DNA of 64,000 bases from Hedera helix (GCA_947179155.2 OX359273.1:10789001-10853000); one strand, 5' to 3'; counted from the stretch's first letter, positions 12,019-22,331 are shown. Notes: generated by a model from the letters alone, not told the origin. Translations and numbers: made by a program.

Positions 12019-12031
12019 TGGTATTAGAGTT
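12019..12031 (+). other. Primer binding site of chromovirus A (decayed)
   Basis: TGGTATTAGAGTT directly after the LTR end resembles the initiator-Met primer site TGGTATCAGAGCT with two changes. Chromoviruses normally use this primer. The position three bases inside the LTR supports the call. Confidence 0.6.
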
Positions 12032-12260
12032 GTAGGTTATAAACTGTAGGATGCAAAACATAGATTTTAACCTTAGAGTTAAACTCGTATATATTACGTT
12101 AGGAGATGGATCGAGGAGATTCATTGAGTCGCGTATGCTGGAGATGGATTATGAAAATTCATCGAGCCGATTTTGTGCATAATAAAATAGTATTTCATTT
12201 TACCAATGAATATATTTTATTGTGATATTGATGGTTTGTGTTTTTAATTTTGGTTGTAGG

Positions 12261-13089
12261 ATGCTCGAGATAAATGAGCCTAGCCGAGTGGTAAAGGAGT
12301 TTACTATATACCTGTAGACAAGGAGCAATTATATATGGCTGAGCCAGTTGAGCCAGTGTTATAGATGGAGTTAGATTATGATGATAGACATGAGCCAGTC
12401 AGAGGTTTAGTAATGAGGCCATACAGTGATGATGAGGTCGAGGAGTCTGATGAGGCCGATGAGGCCAATGAGGAACATGTCACTGAGATTGGTGAAGAGT
12501 AAGCAATCAAGGAGGAGCCAGTGGATGTAGACGAGTTTATAGCGGATGCTATGGAGGAGGTGGAGTATTATACTTCATTAGAGGAGCCGCCTGCCGAGGA
12601 TCACTTAGTTGAGCAGTTGGCAGATAATAACTGGAGTTGGAGGGTCGGGTGAGGCACTTGGAGGAATAGAATCAGACACATCAAGACATGGAAGCACAGT
12701 ACAAGTCTTTAGTACATCAGTTGCTTGCTAGTAACACTGAGCTGAGGGAGAAATAGGAACGGGCAGAGCTAGAGCTAGCAGAGCTAAAGGTAGAGCATGA
12801 GGTCGTGAAGGCCGAGTTCGATTCGGAGATTGCGGACAAAATCCATATAGAGGAGGCTTGGGTGAGATCTGCTAGGAGGGTAGATTATCTGAAGGGGGAG
12901 GTCCAAGTTAGGACAGCTAGGATTGATTCCCTAAACTTTGCATTGGACAAATCCTTTGGTAGGCTGAGAAATAGGATTATGAGGTATCCTAGGGAGGACG
13001 ATCAGAGTTGACGCACTGTGAGTCGCCGGGTGGTCAATAGGATTGCACGACAGGAGTACGAGGATGCTGTTCTCTGGGGCATGCACTAA
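12261..13089 (+). pseudogene. Acidic, coiled-coil accessory ORF upstream of gag, chromovirus A
   Basis: The frame starts at ATG 12261 and ends at TAA 13087-13089, conceptually about 275 residues. Compared with the copy in chromovirus C it has lost single bases near 12308 and 12628, which shift the frame, and it carries stops such as TAG at 12668 where C has CAG. The N-terminal half is strongly acidic (runs of E and D around EESDEADEANEE). The C-terminal half is rich in E, L, K and R with heptad-like spacing and ends in a basic segment (SFGRLRN..RYPRE). It lies between the primer site and the gag position. I recognise no known domain; it is not gag (no zinc knuckle). P (21755-22221) and C (43272-44060) carry relatives. 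Function unknown. Confidence 0.6.
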
Positions 13090-13131
13090 CAATGTTGTTA
13101 GTAGTCATGTTATGTATATAGATGCAATTTA

Positions 13132-13280
13132 GTTCCCAATTTTTGTTCATATTAGGGACGCAAATATGATGTAAATCCCCGTACTTTTGTTATTACGTGG
13201 GATAGTGTTAAAGACTCCAACTTTTGTTTTGTTAGAGGAGCCGAATGGTTTAAATCCCCACTTTTTGTTCATTAGGGGAT
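13132..13280 (+). other. Four tandem hairpins between accessory ORF and gag position
   Basis: Four hairpins follow one another every 38-43 bases: about 13133-13159, 13175-13203, 13213-13240 and 13254-13280. The loops share C/A-TTTT(T)GTT. The stems differ yet pair: TCCC-AAT/ATT-GGGA; ATCCCCGTA with TACGTGGGAT (one bulged base); CTC-AAC/GTT-GAG; ATCCCC with GGGGAT. A single unpaired base on the 3' arm recurs. The last one is matched in element P at 22411-22438. This points to an RNA structure rather than coding sequence; role unknown (packaging, ribosome entry or reinitiation are possible). Confidence 0.6.
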
Positions 13281-13327
13281 AGGGATCAGTCGATAGATGA
13301 TGATAGTATAGGCATTTATAGAGATAT

Positions 13328-13862
13328 TGGTAGCTTTCGTTAGCATTCCAAAATTAATCTTCACTTTCAATCACAAACTCAGTATAATAGCAAGTAAGGG
13401 TCGATCCCACAAAGAATGATTAATTTAATTTTATACAATGTAAACTAAAATTGGGGGTTTTCAATTAATTTTAATTAACTAAATAAATTAAAGTAAATTA
13501 ATAAGATTAACCAATAAATTAAAAAATTTAGTCTTCGGTTCAATCTCACCCTTACAAGTAATAGATCAATCAATCAGAATATATTTTTATCTTCCATGAA
13601 ACTAATAACCCTAGGCAACAATAAGCTCTGCTACCTGAAATTTCCTTTAATTTTAATCTAACAAAACAAACCCTTCATTAGATTCTAACCATTATACAAT
13701 CTAGAACAAGCTCTCTAAATTTAATATAATGAAAACATTCATACTATTTAACTTACATCATGATAACCATAGCAATAAACAAAAGCTTGCCATAATCATC
13801 TATCACTATTCACTACCAAATTTATCCACAAAATTTCCTACAAATAAAAAAAATATCCTAAA
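13328..13862 (-). repeat. Left (3') LTR of a small Tat-like element, truncated
   Basis: About 490 bases from 13328 match 15196-15740 directly (shared TTCCAAAATTAATC, CACTTTCAATCACAAACT, AGCAAGTAAGGGTCGATCC, CTTCCATGAAACTAATAACCCTA). The repeats share an orientation and flank a gag remnant, so they are the two LTRs. This copy lacks parts present in the right one and is followed by a purine-tract-like sequence on the minus strand. It interrupts the chromovirus A spacer at about 13325. Confidence 0.65.
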
Positions 13863-14324
13863 TCCCTTCCCCCACACTTAAAATTTACATTGTCCCCAAT
13901 GTAAACTATAATGCAAAGAAAAAGGCACAAATAACTAAAATATAAATGCAAAAATAAAAATAAAATAAAAAATTATACTCCCCTTGGGTTGCCACCCAAG
14001 CAGCGCATTTGTTTATTGTCATTGGCTCGACATCGTGCCAAATTACCACGTTACTCCAATTTCATGAATTTTGAGTATCACATCCATCACGTTATCATTT
14101 ATGGGTAGATTCAATCTCTCTTGAAATTGATATGAAGGTTTCACTCCCTCTTCAACGAACAAGTATTAGAGATAATTTAAGAAAGTGTTCAAATTTGGGA
14201 TGAGAACCTACAAAACAGAAGATAAAAAATTATAATGAGTAACAGGCAATGGAATGAAAATAATTACATTATTATCTAAAATCATTGGCAAAGAATTTAA
14301 TGCAGTTTTAGCCTCTTTCAATTC
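13863..14324 (-). mobile_element. 3' noncoding region of the small Tat-like element
   Basis: On the minus strand GTGGGGGAAGGGA (about 13864-13876) is a likely polypurine tract next to the left LTR. Further upstream on that strand lies the GGCAA hairpin at 13983-14000. No pol motif is present; the region joins directly to the gag remnant, so the polymerase genes are missing. Confidence 0.55.
13983..14000 (-). other. Post-pol hairpin with GGCA loop
   Basis: CTTGGGT and ACCCAAG form a 7-bp stem around TGCC (GGCA on the sense strand). This is the longest of the three copies of this structure in the window. Neighbouring words (AGCGC) are also shared with 1111-1146. Confidence 0.55.
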
Positions 14325-15062
14325 CTATTTCAGCTCAATTTTTTCTTCTTCCTCTAATTTCAAATTGTTGGTAATTGCAACCTCCAAATTGTTCTTGTCT
14401 ATTTTCCCAAAAATTTCTCCCACCTTAGGCATGGCATCACCATAAAAAACATCATTGTCTACATTGATACTGTCCACTTCTGCACTGATGTTATCTTCTT
14501 TCTCTTGCGTCAAGGATGGAAGGAATGACCTTTGAGAATCTAATTGACCAACTGTAGTAACAAGCTGACTCATTTGATACTCCAAATTATATATAGAAGT
14601 TTTTGTCTCTTGTTGGAATTGTTGTGTCTGAGTCGTGAAAACTTTAAACATATCTTCTAAAGACATATCAGAATTAGAAGATTGGTAATGTTGTTGTTGG
14701 GGATATGGTTGCATGTACTGTGGATTATTTGGAAAGTTTTGGTTTGCATGCCAATTCACTGGTGGATTCTCATAGCTGAAATTATAAGGATCCATCCATC
14801 CTGAATTATACGTGTTTGAATATGGATCATATCTCCTTTCTGATTGACCAAGGAAACCACCAGGTGCATTGACTTGTTCATAGGACTCCTCTCGAAGCAT
14901 TGGGCACATATCAATTGGGTGTCCTATTGTCGCACAAATCCTACAAGTACCTATAGCCATTTGATAAACAACAGAAGTTAGACTATCAGTTTGTTGCTCA
15001 TGAGAAGAAATATTTACCTCATTAAAATAATCAAGCATGACTTTCATCCTTAACCTGCACAA
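14325..15062 (-). CDS. gag: Partial Tat/Athila-type gag with zinc knuckle (245 codons)
   Basis: The open frame holds a CX2CX4HX4C zinc knuckle (CRICATIGHPIDMC, about residues 37-50), the gag RNA-binding motif. It is followed by a region rich in Q, N, P and Y (about residues 70-130) and an acidic tail, as in the C-terminal half of Tat/Athila gag. The N-terminal capsid-like part, seen in element T at 63217-63724, is absent: the frame starts only about 110 bases from the primer site. It is uninterrupted for 245 codons, unlike every other gag here, although the rest of the element has no pol. The upstream start is not certain. It could supply an RNA-binding protein, or simply be young. Confidence 0.7.
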   Translation of the reverse strand: MCRLRMKVMLDYFNEVNISSHEQQTDSLTSVVYQMAIGTCRICATIGHPIDMCPMLREESYEQVNAPGGFLGQSERRYDPYSNTYNSGWMDPYNFSYENPPVNWHANQNFPNNPQYMQPYPQQQHYQSSNSDMSLEDMFKVFTTQTQQFQQETKTSIYNLEYQMSQLVTTVGQLDSQRSFLPSLTQEKEDNISAEVDSINVDNDVFYGDAMPKVGEIFGKIDKNNLEVAITNNLKLEEEEKIELK

Positions 15063-15172
15063 CTCAATTAAACTATGAAAAACTATAAAAGTAAAATCTA
15101 AGGAAAAAAATTAAAAAAAAAATACTAAATTAAATTAATGTTTACAAAAAAACAAAAATAAATTGGAATCAG

Positions 15173-15190
15173 TCCTCGGCAACGGCGCCA
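15173..15190 (-). other. Primer binding site of the small Tat-like element
   Basis: The minus strand reads TGGCGCCGTTGCCGAGGA, the tRNA-Asp-type site with one change from the copy at 1297-1314. It lies five bases inside the right LTR, which fixes the element on the minus strand. Confidence 0.8.
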
Positions 15191-15195
15191 AAATT

Positions 15196-16250
15196 TGGAA
15201 GTTGTCGTTAGGACTCCAAAATTAATCCTCACTTTCAATCACAAACTGAGTGTAATAGCAAGTAAGGGTCGATCCAGCAGAGAATGATTAATTTAATTTT
15301 ATACAATGTAAACTAAAACTGGTGGTTTTGAATTAATTATAATTAACTAAATAAACAAAAGTAAATTAATATGATTAACCAATAAATTAAAATTTCAATT
15401 CTTCGGTTCAATCTCACCTTTATAATTAATAGATCAATCAAACAGAATATATTTCTATCTTCCATGAAACTAATAACCCTATGCAACAACAAGCTCTCCT
15501 ACATGAAAATTTCCTTAATTTTAATTTGACAAAACAAGCTCTTCATTAGATTCTAACCATTATACAACCTAGAACAAGTTCATTAAATTTAATATAATGG
15601 AAACGTTAATATCAAGAAAATTAGATTATTCTAAGCAACAATCTCATAAGCTAGAACTGTTTAACTTACATCATGATAACAATAGTAATAAATAAAAGCT
15701 TGACCACAATCATCTATCACTATTCACTAGCAACGATTAGGAAAAATATCAATTACACGTAATATAATCCCTAAATCTAGTAATTGATAATAATTTGATT
15801 AACTCAACAAGCCAATATTAAATCAATCAAACCCAATATCAAATAAATAATTAAATCAAATTATCACGAATAATTTCATATAAGGAAGAATAAATAATAT
15901 TATTGAATTGATTTAACTATTAATTACAATCGGGTTTGAAATCTCCTAGAACTGAATAAGAAAACTTAGTCGACATACTCTCAATCTTGCCTCCAAATAT
16001 TGATCTCTTCTCTTTCCTCTATGTTAATCTATGATAAAACTATGTTAGAATCCTCTAAAAGATGTGTGTTAACATGTATTTATAGGTTACATAACAAATC
16101 CTGAGCATTATGAGAAAACTCAATCCAATTTGGAATCAAAAACATCAAAAACGCGTCCAAAACAAGTCTTGGCCAACCTTGAGCGTGTAGACGCCATCCA
16201 ACTATATTTTTCTCAACATTCAAAGATCTATCTTATTTACACCCTAGTTC
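15196..16250 (-). repeat. Right (5') LTR of the small Tat-like element
   Basis: It starts TGGAAGTTGTCG next to the primer site and matches the left LTR over its first 500 bases or so. A TATA-like TATTTATA (16077-16084; TATAAATA on the sense strand) shows that the promoter part extends further right. The right boundary is uncertain; chromovirus M LTR sequence begins near 16290. No coding sequence is supported. Confidence 0.6.
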
Positions 16251-16289
16251 TAACATTTTTAAATTCCAAAATAATTTTTAAACCATTAA

Positions 16290-17564
16290 AACACATTTTT
16301 ATACGTAAAAATACATTTTAACCATGAAAAAATTATTTTTATCCATAGATTCACATATATAGCCACAAATACACATTTGTCTACCATTATAAACCATGAC
16401 TTCAAATATTTCATCATCTAGCCACCACAAATCATATATAACAACTAACCTCAACAAATAACACATACCAACATATATTAACATTAAAACTATAAGATCT
16501 AAGGTTAGAAACACTTTTCAATATTTTTGTCTTTAGAGCTCTTTTTCTTTCTCTTCCAAAGTAGTTGATGAAGCTAGATGACATTCAAGGATCCTCTCCT
16601 TAATGGCTTCAATACCCTCTAACCACTAACACTTGAAGACTTAAATGGATTTCTAGGGTTTTCTCTTATCTCTCTCTCTAACTTTCTAATTCTCGTGTGA
16701 GAGCTTCTCTCTCTAACTTATTTCTAAATTGCTAGCAAATAATACAAATGTAGAACTAAGTTGATCAAAGACAGAGTCTTACTAATTTAAAATTCATCTA
16801 CCAACAAGTATGCTCATACTTCCTATATCTATACATATGTCCCCAATGTTATCTTATCTTAGTCAACTTGAAAGTTTTCTAAATTTTTCACAAATCAAAT
16901 GAGTTAAATGGAGATTACTTGCAACCCACTTGGTCCTCTCCCTATTATCCCATAATTTTGATTTATTTTTAATGTCTAATTGGTAGATATGTTGACCAAG
17001 ACTTTGACTTTCACTTAATACTCATTTGGACTAAAGTTTGGGTCATACATTAATTTTTATTGGGCTACAATAAACAATTTATTGGACTACTAGCATGACT
17101 TTATAAATAACTCAAGTATTGTGTTAGTTTAATTAATTATACGATCACACATTAATTATCAACAAGTTCAATACACAATTAATTGTTTAGGCTTGTTTAA
17201 ATAATTTATAAGGCTAGTCCATTAAAATTAAATTGTATGCTTGGACTATTAAATAAATTCACCTAACTTAGCATATTGGCTCATATAATAATCACCTCAA
17301 ATAAATCACATAATCCAATTATACTTACTAATTACAAAATTAATTGAATTATTTACCTATTAATGTATTAATATTAAATTCCCATAGGTTAGTCCACAAA
17401 TTAAATAAATCATTAATTAGATTTTTCTTTAAATAATTTTAATACATTGTCACATGATCAATCATTCACATAATGATTTAAATTAATTCACGTGAATTTA
17501 CTTCATCAGAAAATAAATTCTTAATTTTTATTTATAATGCTATTTAATAACCGCGGTCATTACA
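16290..17564 (-). repeat. 3' LTR of chromovirus M, truncated
   Basis: The LTR end CGGTCATTACA at 17564 abuts the polypurine tract on its right, so on the minus strand this is the start of the 3' LTR (TGTAATGACCGCGG). It resembles 51816-52864 and the solo LTR at 57072-60253 (shared CTTTCCAAAGTAG..GATG..GCTAGA..ACATCCA region near 16550 and 58590). The left half expected from that solo LTR is missing, so it is cut near 16290. No gene is seen in it. Confidence 0.6.
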
Positions 17565-17586
17565 TTCTCCCCCCCCCCCCCCCCCC
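17565..17586 (-). other. Polypurine tract of chromovirus M: 18 consecutive G
   Basis: On the minus strand 18 G residues (17569-17586 as C on the plus strand) are followed by AGAA and the LTR start. The polypurine tract primes plus-strand DNA. A pure G run of this length is unusual, and element P has the same length at 39792-39809. Confidence 0.8.
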
Positions 17587-17619
17587 AATAAGAATTTCGT
17601 CCCCAAAATTTCAACATAA

Positions 17620-18975
17620 GTTCACTCAAAGAAATGAGGATAATTCTTTCTCATCTTTTCTTCCAGTTTTCACGTAGCTTCTTAAGTCATGTAGTTCCTC
17701 CAAAAGCACTTTGACATTATGTATGGCCTTGTTTCTTAACATATGTTCCTTCCTATCTAGTATTTGGACATAAATCTCTTCATATGATAAGTCTTTCTCA
17801 ACTTGAATTGATTTATATGATATCATGTGCTTCTAATCAAGCTTATATGATCACAACACTGAAACATAAAACACATTGTGAATATGCTCCAATTCAGGAG
17901 GTGGAGCCACCTCATACACCACTTCACCTAACCTCTTCAGAACTTTAAATGGTCCTATGAGCTATGGGCTCAATTTCTCTTTCTTGCCAAATCTTATCTT
18001 CCCTTTTTAGGGAGATATCTTCTAAAACATAAAACTGCAGACTTCAAAATGTCTTTTTTGACGATATAAATCGGCATACTTATTTTGTCGATTTTGAGTT
18101 ACCACAAACTGAGCTCTTATAACTTTAATAACATCCACAGTCTGTTGTACCAACTTAGGTCCTATCAGTCTCCGTTCATTAATCTCATCCCAACACAAGG
18201 GCGTGAGATACTTCCTCCTATACAGTGCTTCATATGGCCGCATGCAAATACTAACATGATAACTATTGTTGTATGAAAACTCCACCAGAGGTAGGTGGTC
18301 ATCCCAACTGCCCTTAAAATTCATCACACGGGCTCTAAGCATGTCTTTAAGCGTGTGTATAGTTCATTTGCTCTGTCCATCAATTTTAAGATGATACGTT
18401 GTACTCAACCTCAACTGTATTCCCATGCATTCTTGTATACTTCCCCAGAAATTCGACGTAAAGAGCGGATCTCTGTCAGATACAATAGATACTGGCACTC
18501 CATGTCATGATATAATTTCTTTAACATATAGCTTTGCTAATTACTTAAGATTGTACCTAATCTTTATAGGTAGAAAATGTGTAGACTTTGTTAAATGATC
18601 CGCGATCACCCAAATTGCATCGTACCACTTCTGAGTAATTGGAAGTCTCACCACGAAATTCATTGTGATATGCTCCCATTTTCATTCTGAAATTTCCAAC
18701 AGTTGTAACAGTCCATTTGGTCTCTGATGCTTTGCTTTAACTCTTTGACATGCTAAACATCGGCTAATATACTCAGCCATTTCCCTCTTCATATTCAACC
18801 TCCAGAAATGTTGATCCAAGTCCCGATACATCTTAGTACTCCCAGGGTGTACCGAAATCCTTAAACTATGAATTTCTTGGAAAATTTCTTCTTTTAATCC
18901 TGAAACCAATGGTATCCATATTCTTCCTTCAAATCTTAGTAATCCCGTGCTATCAACCTTGTACTTCAAATCTTC
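17620..18975 (-). pseudogene. pol (INT): Integrase with chromodomain, chromovirus M
   Basis: Right to left: the zinc-binding HHCC segment (H-x7-H, then CLAC, within 18682-18969), integrase core fragments, the conserved GSWDDHLPLVEFSYNNSYH segment (18022-18342), and a chromodomain remnant at 17620-17826 (QILDRKEHMLRNKAI..VKV, then after a frameshift the end KLEEKMRKNYPHFFE). Several stops and shifts separate the parts. The chromodomain at the integrase C-terminus marks the chromovirus lineage; it is thought to guide insertion into heterochromatin. Protein similarity to P is clear, roughly two thirds identical. It is joined to RNase H upstream and to the polypurine tract downstream. Confidence 0.8.
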
Positions 18976-19023
18976 TCCTTAAGAACTTTGCTTCTTAATG
19001 CTAATGCATTCCTTATCATTCTC

Positions 19024-19640
19024 TTAGGCATCCTTTATTCTATCCAATAAAGTCGGACTCGCATTTACTACGAATAGTTTCTCATCTAAATCCTTCGGAT
19101 ACTTCACTTCTAATTCCATCTTTTCCATTCCTCTTACTAGCTCCTCTTGAGTTGTCATCATCAATAACTTTTCTCTGCCCTTCCTGCTTAGGGCATCAGC
19201 CACCACATTAGCCTTACCCAAATGGAATAGAATCTCACAATCATAATCTTTAATTAATTTCAACCATCGTCTTTATCTCATGTTAAATTTCTTTTGGGTG
19301 AGGATATACTTCAGACTTTTGTGGTTTGTGTATATCTCGTACTTTTCTCTATAAAGATAGTGCCTCCAGATCTTCAAGGCAAACACTACTATTGCTAACT
19401 CCAAACCATGAGTCGAATATCCCCTCTCATAATCTTTTAATTGGCGTGACGCATACACAATGACCTTGCCATGCTGCATCAGTACATAACCAAGGACTTT
19501 GTGTGACGCATCACTAAAAATCACAAATCTCCACGTATCATATGGCAATGATAATACAAGTACTTTGCTAAGTTTCTTCTTTAGCTCCAGGAAACTTTCT
19601 ACGCACTTGTCTGCCAAAAGAATTTAAATGTCTTCCTTGT
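19024..19640 (-). pseudogene. pol (RH): RNase H domain, chromovirus M
   Basis: The segment holds FSDASHKVLGYVLMQ (first catalytic Asp), ASRQLKDYERGYSTHGLELAIVV (catalytic Glu region), and TNHKSLKYILTQKK, followed by VADALSRK. In P the third motif reads TDHKSL; here Asp is replaced by Asn. A stop near 19264 splits it. The domain degrades the RNA of the RNA-DNA hybrid during reverse transcription. The following linker leads into the integrase zinc segment. Confidence 0.8.
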
Positions 19641-20440
19641 CAAGTTTGTTAACGACATTGATATCTTCAATTTTTTTTGGAATAAATCTCCTATAGTAAC
19701 CCGCTAACCCCAAGAAACTTCTGACCTCTATCAGCGTCTTCAGCTACTCCCAATTTATAACTGCTTCGACCTTTGCTGAATCCACCGAAACACCTTCTTT
19801 ATCAATCACGTGCCGCAAAAATTGCACCCTTTGTAGCTAAAATTTACACTTGAAAAACTTTGTGTAGAGCTTTTCCTTTCTTAATGTCTCCAGTACTACC
19901 TTCAGGTGCTTAGTGTCAAAATAAACACCATTACCAGAAACTCGTAATAACCGTAACAATTTCTGAATCCTGTCTTCAGTAAATCCTATTTTCTCACCTT
20001 CTACTAGTGATGCCTGGTCCTCAAGTCAATATTTGAAAAATATTTTGCTCCCTTTAATTGATCAACGAGATCATCTATTATGGGCAACGAGTATTTATTC
20101 TTAATTGTAGTTTTCTTTAACTCCCGATAATAGATACAAAGTCTTAGTAATCCATCATTTTTCTTCACGAACAACACCAGTGCTCCGCATATAGACATAC
20201 TCGGCTGAATGTACTTCTTATCCAAAAGCTCTTACAGTTGTACCATCAGTTCCTTCATTTTTATCGGAGCCATTATGTACGGTGCTTTTGATATTGGTGT
20301 TGTCCTCGGTAATAAGTCTATTATGAACTCAACCTCTCTATCCGGAGGTAAACTCGATATCTCGTTCGAAAAAACATCTGGAAATTTTCTCACCACAGGG
20401 ATCTGTCCCATCTCACCCCTACTCTTTTAGTATCAACCAC
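19640..20440 (-). pseudogene. pol (RT): Reverse transcriptase, chromovirus M
   Basis: The best part (20004-20225) reads GALVLFVKKNDGLLRLCIYYREL and NKYSLPIIDDLVDQLKGAKYFSNIDLR, the fingers and first palm motifs of Ty3/gypsy reverse transcriptase. Further left the frame is broken by stops and shifts but remains collinear with P (28000-28510). The element cannot make an active enzyme from this copy. Confidence 0.75.
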
Positions 20441-20581
20441 ATGAGCCAGGTAACCTGTATAATCATTCCTTAGCAATTTCTTTGCTTGCATTATTGTTAG
20501 ACAACAAGATTGTCTTGACGACTTACTTCCATAAAATACCACATTCGACTTGTTTGGAGTCTTCAGGTATATGCACTTCTT

Positions 20582-20945
20582 CTAGCAATCAATCACCACT
20601 CCGCAACTAAACAACCAATCCGTTTCAAGGATTATATCAAATTCGTCTAATCTTATTGGAATGAAATTTACACATAACTTAAATCCCCTTATTTTAGTAT
20701 AACAATTCCCATGTATGTACTCTACAGGGATAACTTCTTTATTTTCCACTTCCACGTTTATTGGGTTTTTTAATTTTTCACGAGGTAAATTTAATCGTCT
20801 AGAAAAATCATCTGATACGAATGAACAAGTAGCACCCAAATTAAATAATACATATGTATTTATATTATTGATCGAAATAATACTTGACACCACATCCTTG
20901 GATTGCACAGCGCCTTACACTATCATGTTAAATGTGTGGGCGGTC
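20582..20945 (-). pseudogene. pol (PR): Aspartic protease, chromovirus M, active site lost
   Basis: A retropepsin-like domain: the motif that should read DSGAT is NLGATCSFVS, so the catalytic Asp is lost. Downstream are LPREKLKNPI, IRGFKLCVNFIPI and FDIILETDWL, where family members usually have GMDWL. It matches protease P (23690-23865 and 27283-27560). The protease would cleave the gag-pol polyprotein. Confidence 0.75.
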
Positions 20946-20984
20946 AACTTGTTCTGTTAGGTTGGTGATACAATTGTGACCTTT

Positions 20985-21750
20985 TTGTTACTACCCTTGT
21001 TGCCACTGCCTGTGTCCCTTTTCCTCTTCGGACAGTCTTTGATTTAATGATCTGAGGCGTCATATGAAAAACAACCTTTTTTTTTAGTTAAAAGCAATGT
21101 GTTCTTGTTGACCACAGTTGTAACATGTTCATTTTCCTTTTATGCACTCTCCTAAGTGATTATTTCCGTACTTTTCACACTTGTGACCCTTCTTCATTTC
21201 ATTTCCTTGCTTGCTTCCTGAGCTTTTGTTATCATTCCATTTCCTCTTGTTATGATTGCTTCCTCCGCTACTACCCTCCTTGTGCCTATCACGACCTTTC
21301 TTCTTTTTTTGATCTTGGTTATACTTTGTAAGAGCTTCATTTCCACCTTCCACAATAATTGATTTCTCAAGAAATATAGAAAACGTATTGATCTGCAACA
21401 CCGCAACTTTGCTGAATACCCAGGGCTTCAGCCCCTTCTCAAATCTCCTTGCTTTTTGTGCTTCTAAGTCCACCTGATGTGGAGCAAACCTTGCTAGCTC
21501 ATTCAATTTGGCAGCATATTCTGCAACTAACATATTCCCCTTTTTAAGCTCCGAGAACTTCACTTCCATCCTTGCTTGAATGTTGTCTGGAAAGTAATTT
21601 TCAAAGAATAATTCCTTGAAACGCGCTTATGCGATGATCCCTTCTCCTACTCGATTCTTAATCGCTTTCCACTAGTAGTTTGCCTCACCCTTCATTATGA
21701 AGGTAGCAAATGGTGTCTTTTATTCTTTGTGCATACGTTCAACTTCAAAT
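20985..21750 (-). pseudogene. gag: Gag of chromovirus M, 5' truncated
   Basis: The largest open part (21129-21569) contains EVKFSELKKGNMLVAEYAAK and LARFAPHQVD..ARRFEKGLKPW, the retrotransposon gag core. A lysine-rich stretch follows, then a damaged zinc knuckle CEKYGNNHLGEC in which the second Cys is Tyr; a further CYNCGQQEH lies near 21100. Upstream it continues with stops and ends abruptly at about 21750, where plus-strand element P starts. The N-terminus, leader and 5' LTR are missing. Confidence 0.75.
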
Positions 21751-21754
21751 ACTT

Positions 21755-22221
21755 GTACTATAGAGCAGGAGCATAGGATTGAGGAGCTAGAGCAGGAGGC
21801 CCAGGAGCACCAAGGGAGGATACAGGAGCTAGAGGCCGAGGTGCAGGGGCGCCAAGAGGCCGGGGCACAGATTGGGGCCACGTTGTAGTATTTGTGGTCC
21901 CGTAATGGGGAGTTGGTAGGGAAGTTAAAGCAGGCAAAGTATCAGCTATAGATTGACAGAGCCGAGAAGGAGGCTCTACGAGCCCAGCTAGAGAAAGAAG
22001 TTACTAATCAGATCCAGCAGAAGGAGATGTCAGAGGACGTCAGAGAGAGAGTTGGTGACCTCGAAGATGAGGTGAGAGGCAAAAGAAGAAAGATGAACAG
22101 GATGAATTATGCTTTCAGCACAGCATTTGAGAGATGGATGGATGGTATTCGTCATTATCCAGCTGAGGTAGGACAGACTCATCACACTATTAGCAGGGAG
22201 TTGGCGATCTATTTGGGATAG
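21755..22221 (+). pseudogene. Coiled-coil accessory ORF of chromovirus P, 5' truncated
   Basis: The frame is rich in E, Q, L, R and A with heptad-like spacing (EQEHRIEELEQEAQEHQGR, then ELEAEV), as expected for a coiled coil. It is interrupted by TAG at about 21886 and 21949 and ends at TAG 22219-22221. The basic end (FERWMDGIRHYP) corresponds to the end of the chromovirus A ORF (FGRLRNRIMRYP). The acidic N-terminal half is missing because the element is cut at the junction with M. It precedes gag by about 470 bases. Function unknown. Confidence 0.55.
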
Positions 22222-22331
22222 ATTGAGTATGAGAGTGATAAAGAGCGCGGTATGTGTTGTTGGACTAGTTGCTTGTTGTATTTTTTATTCAGTGTCCATA
22301 GGATGATCTTTACTTTTATTTATGATGTATT

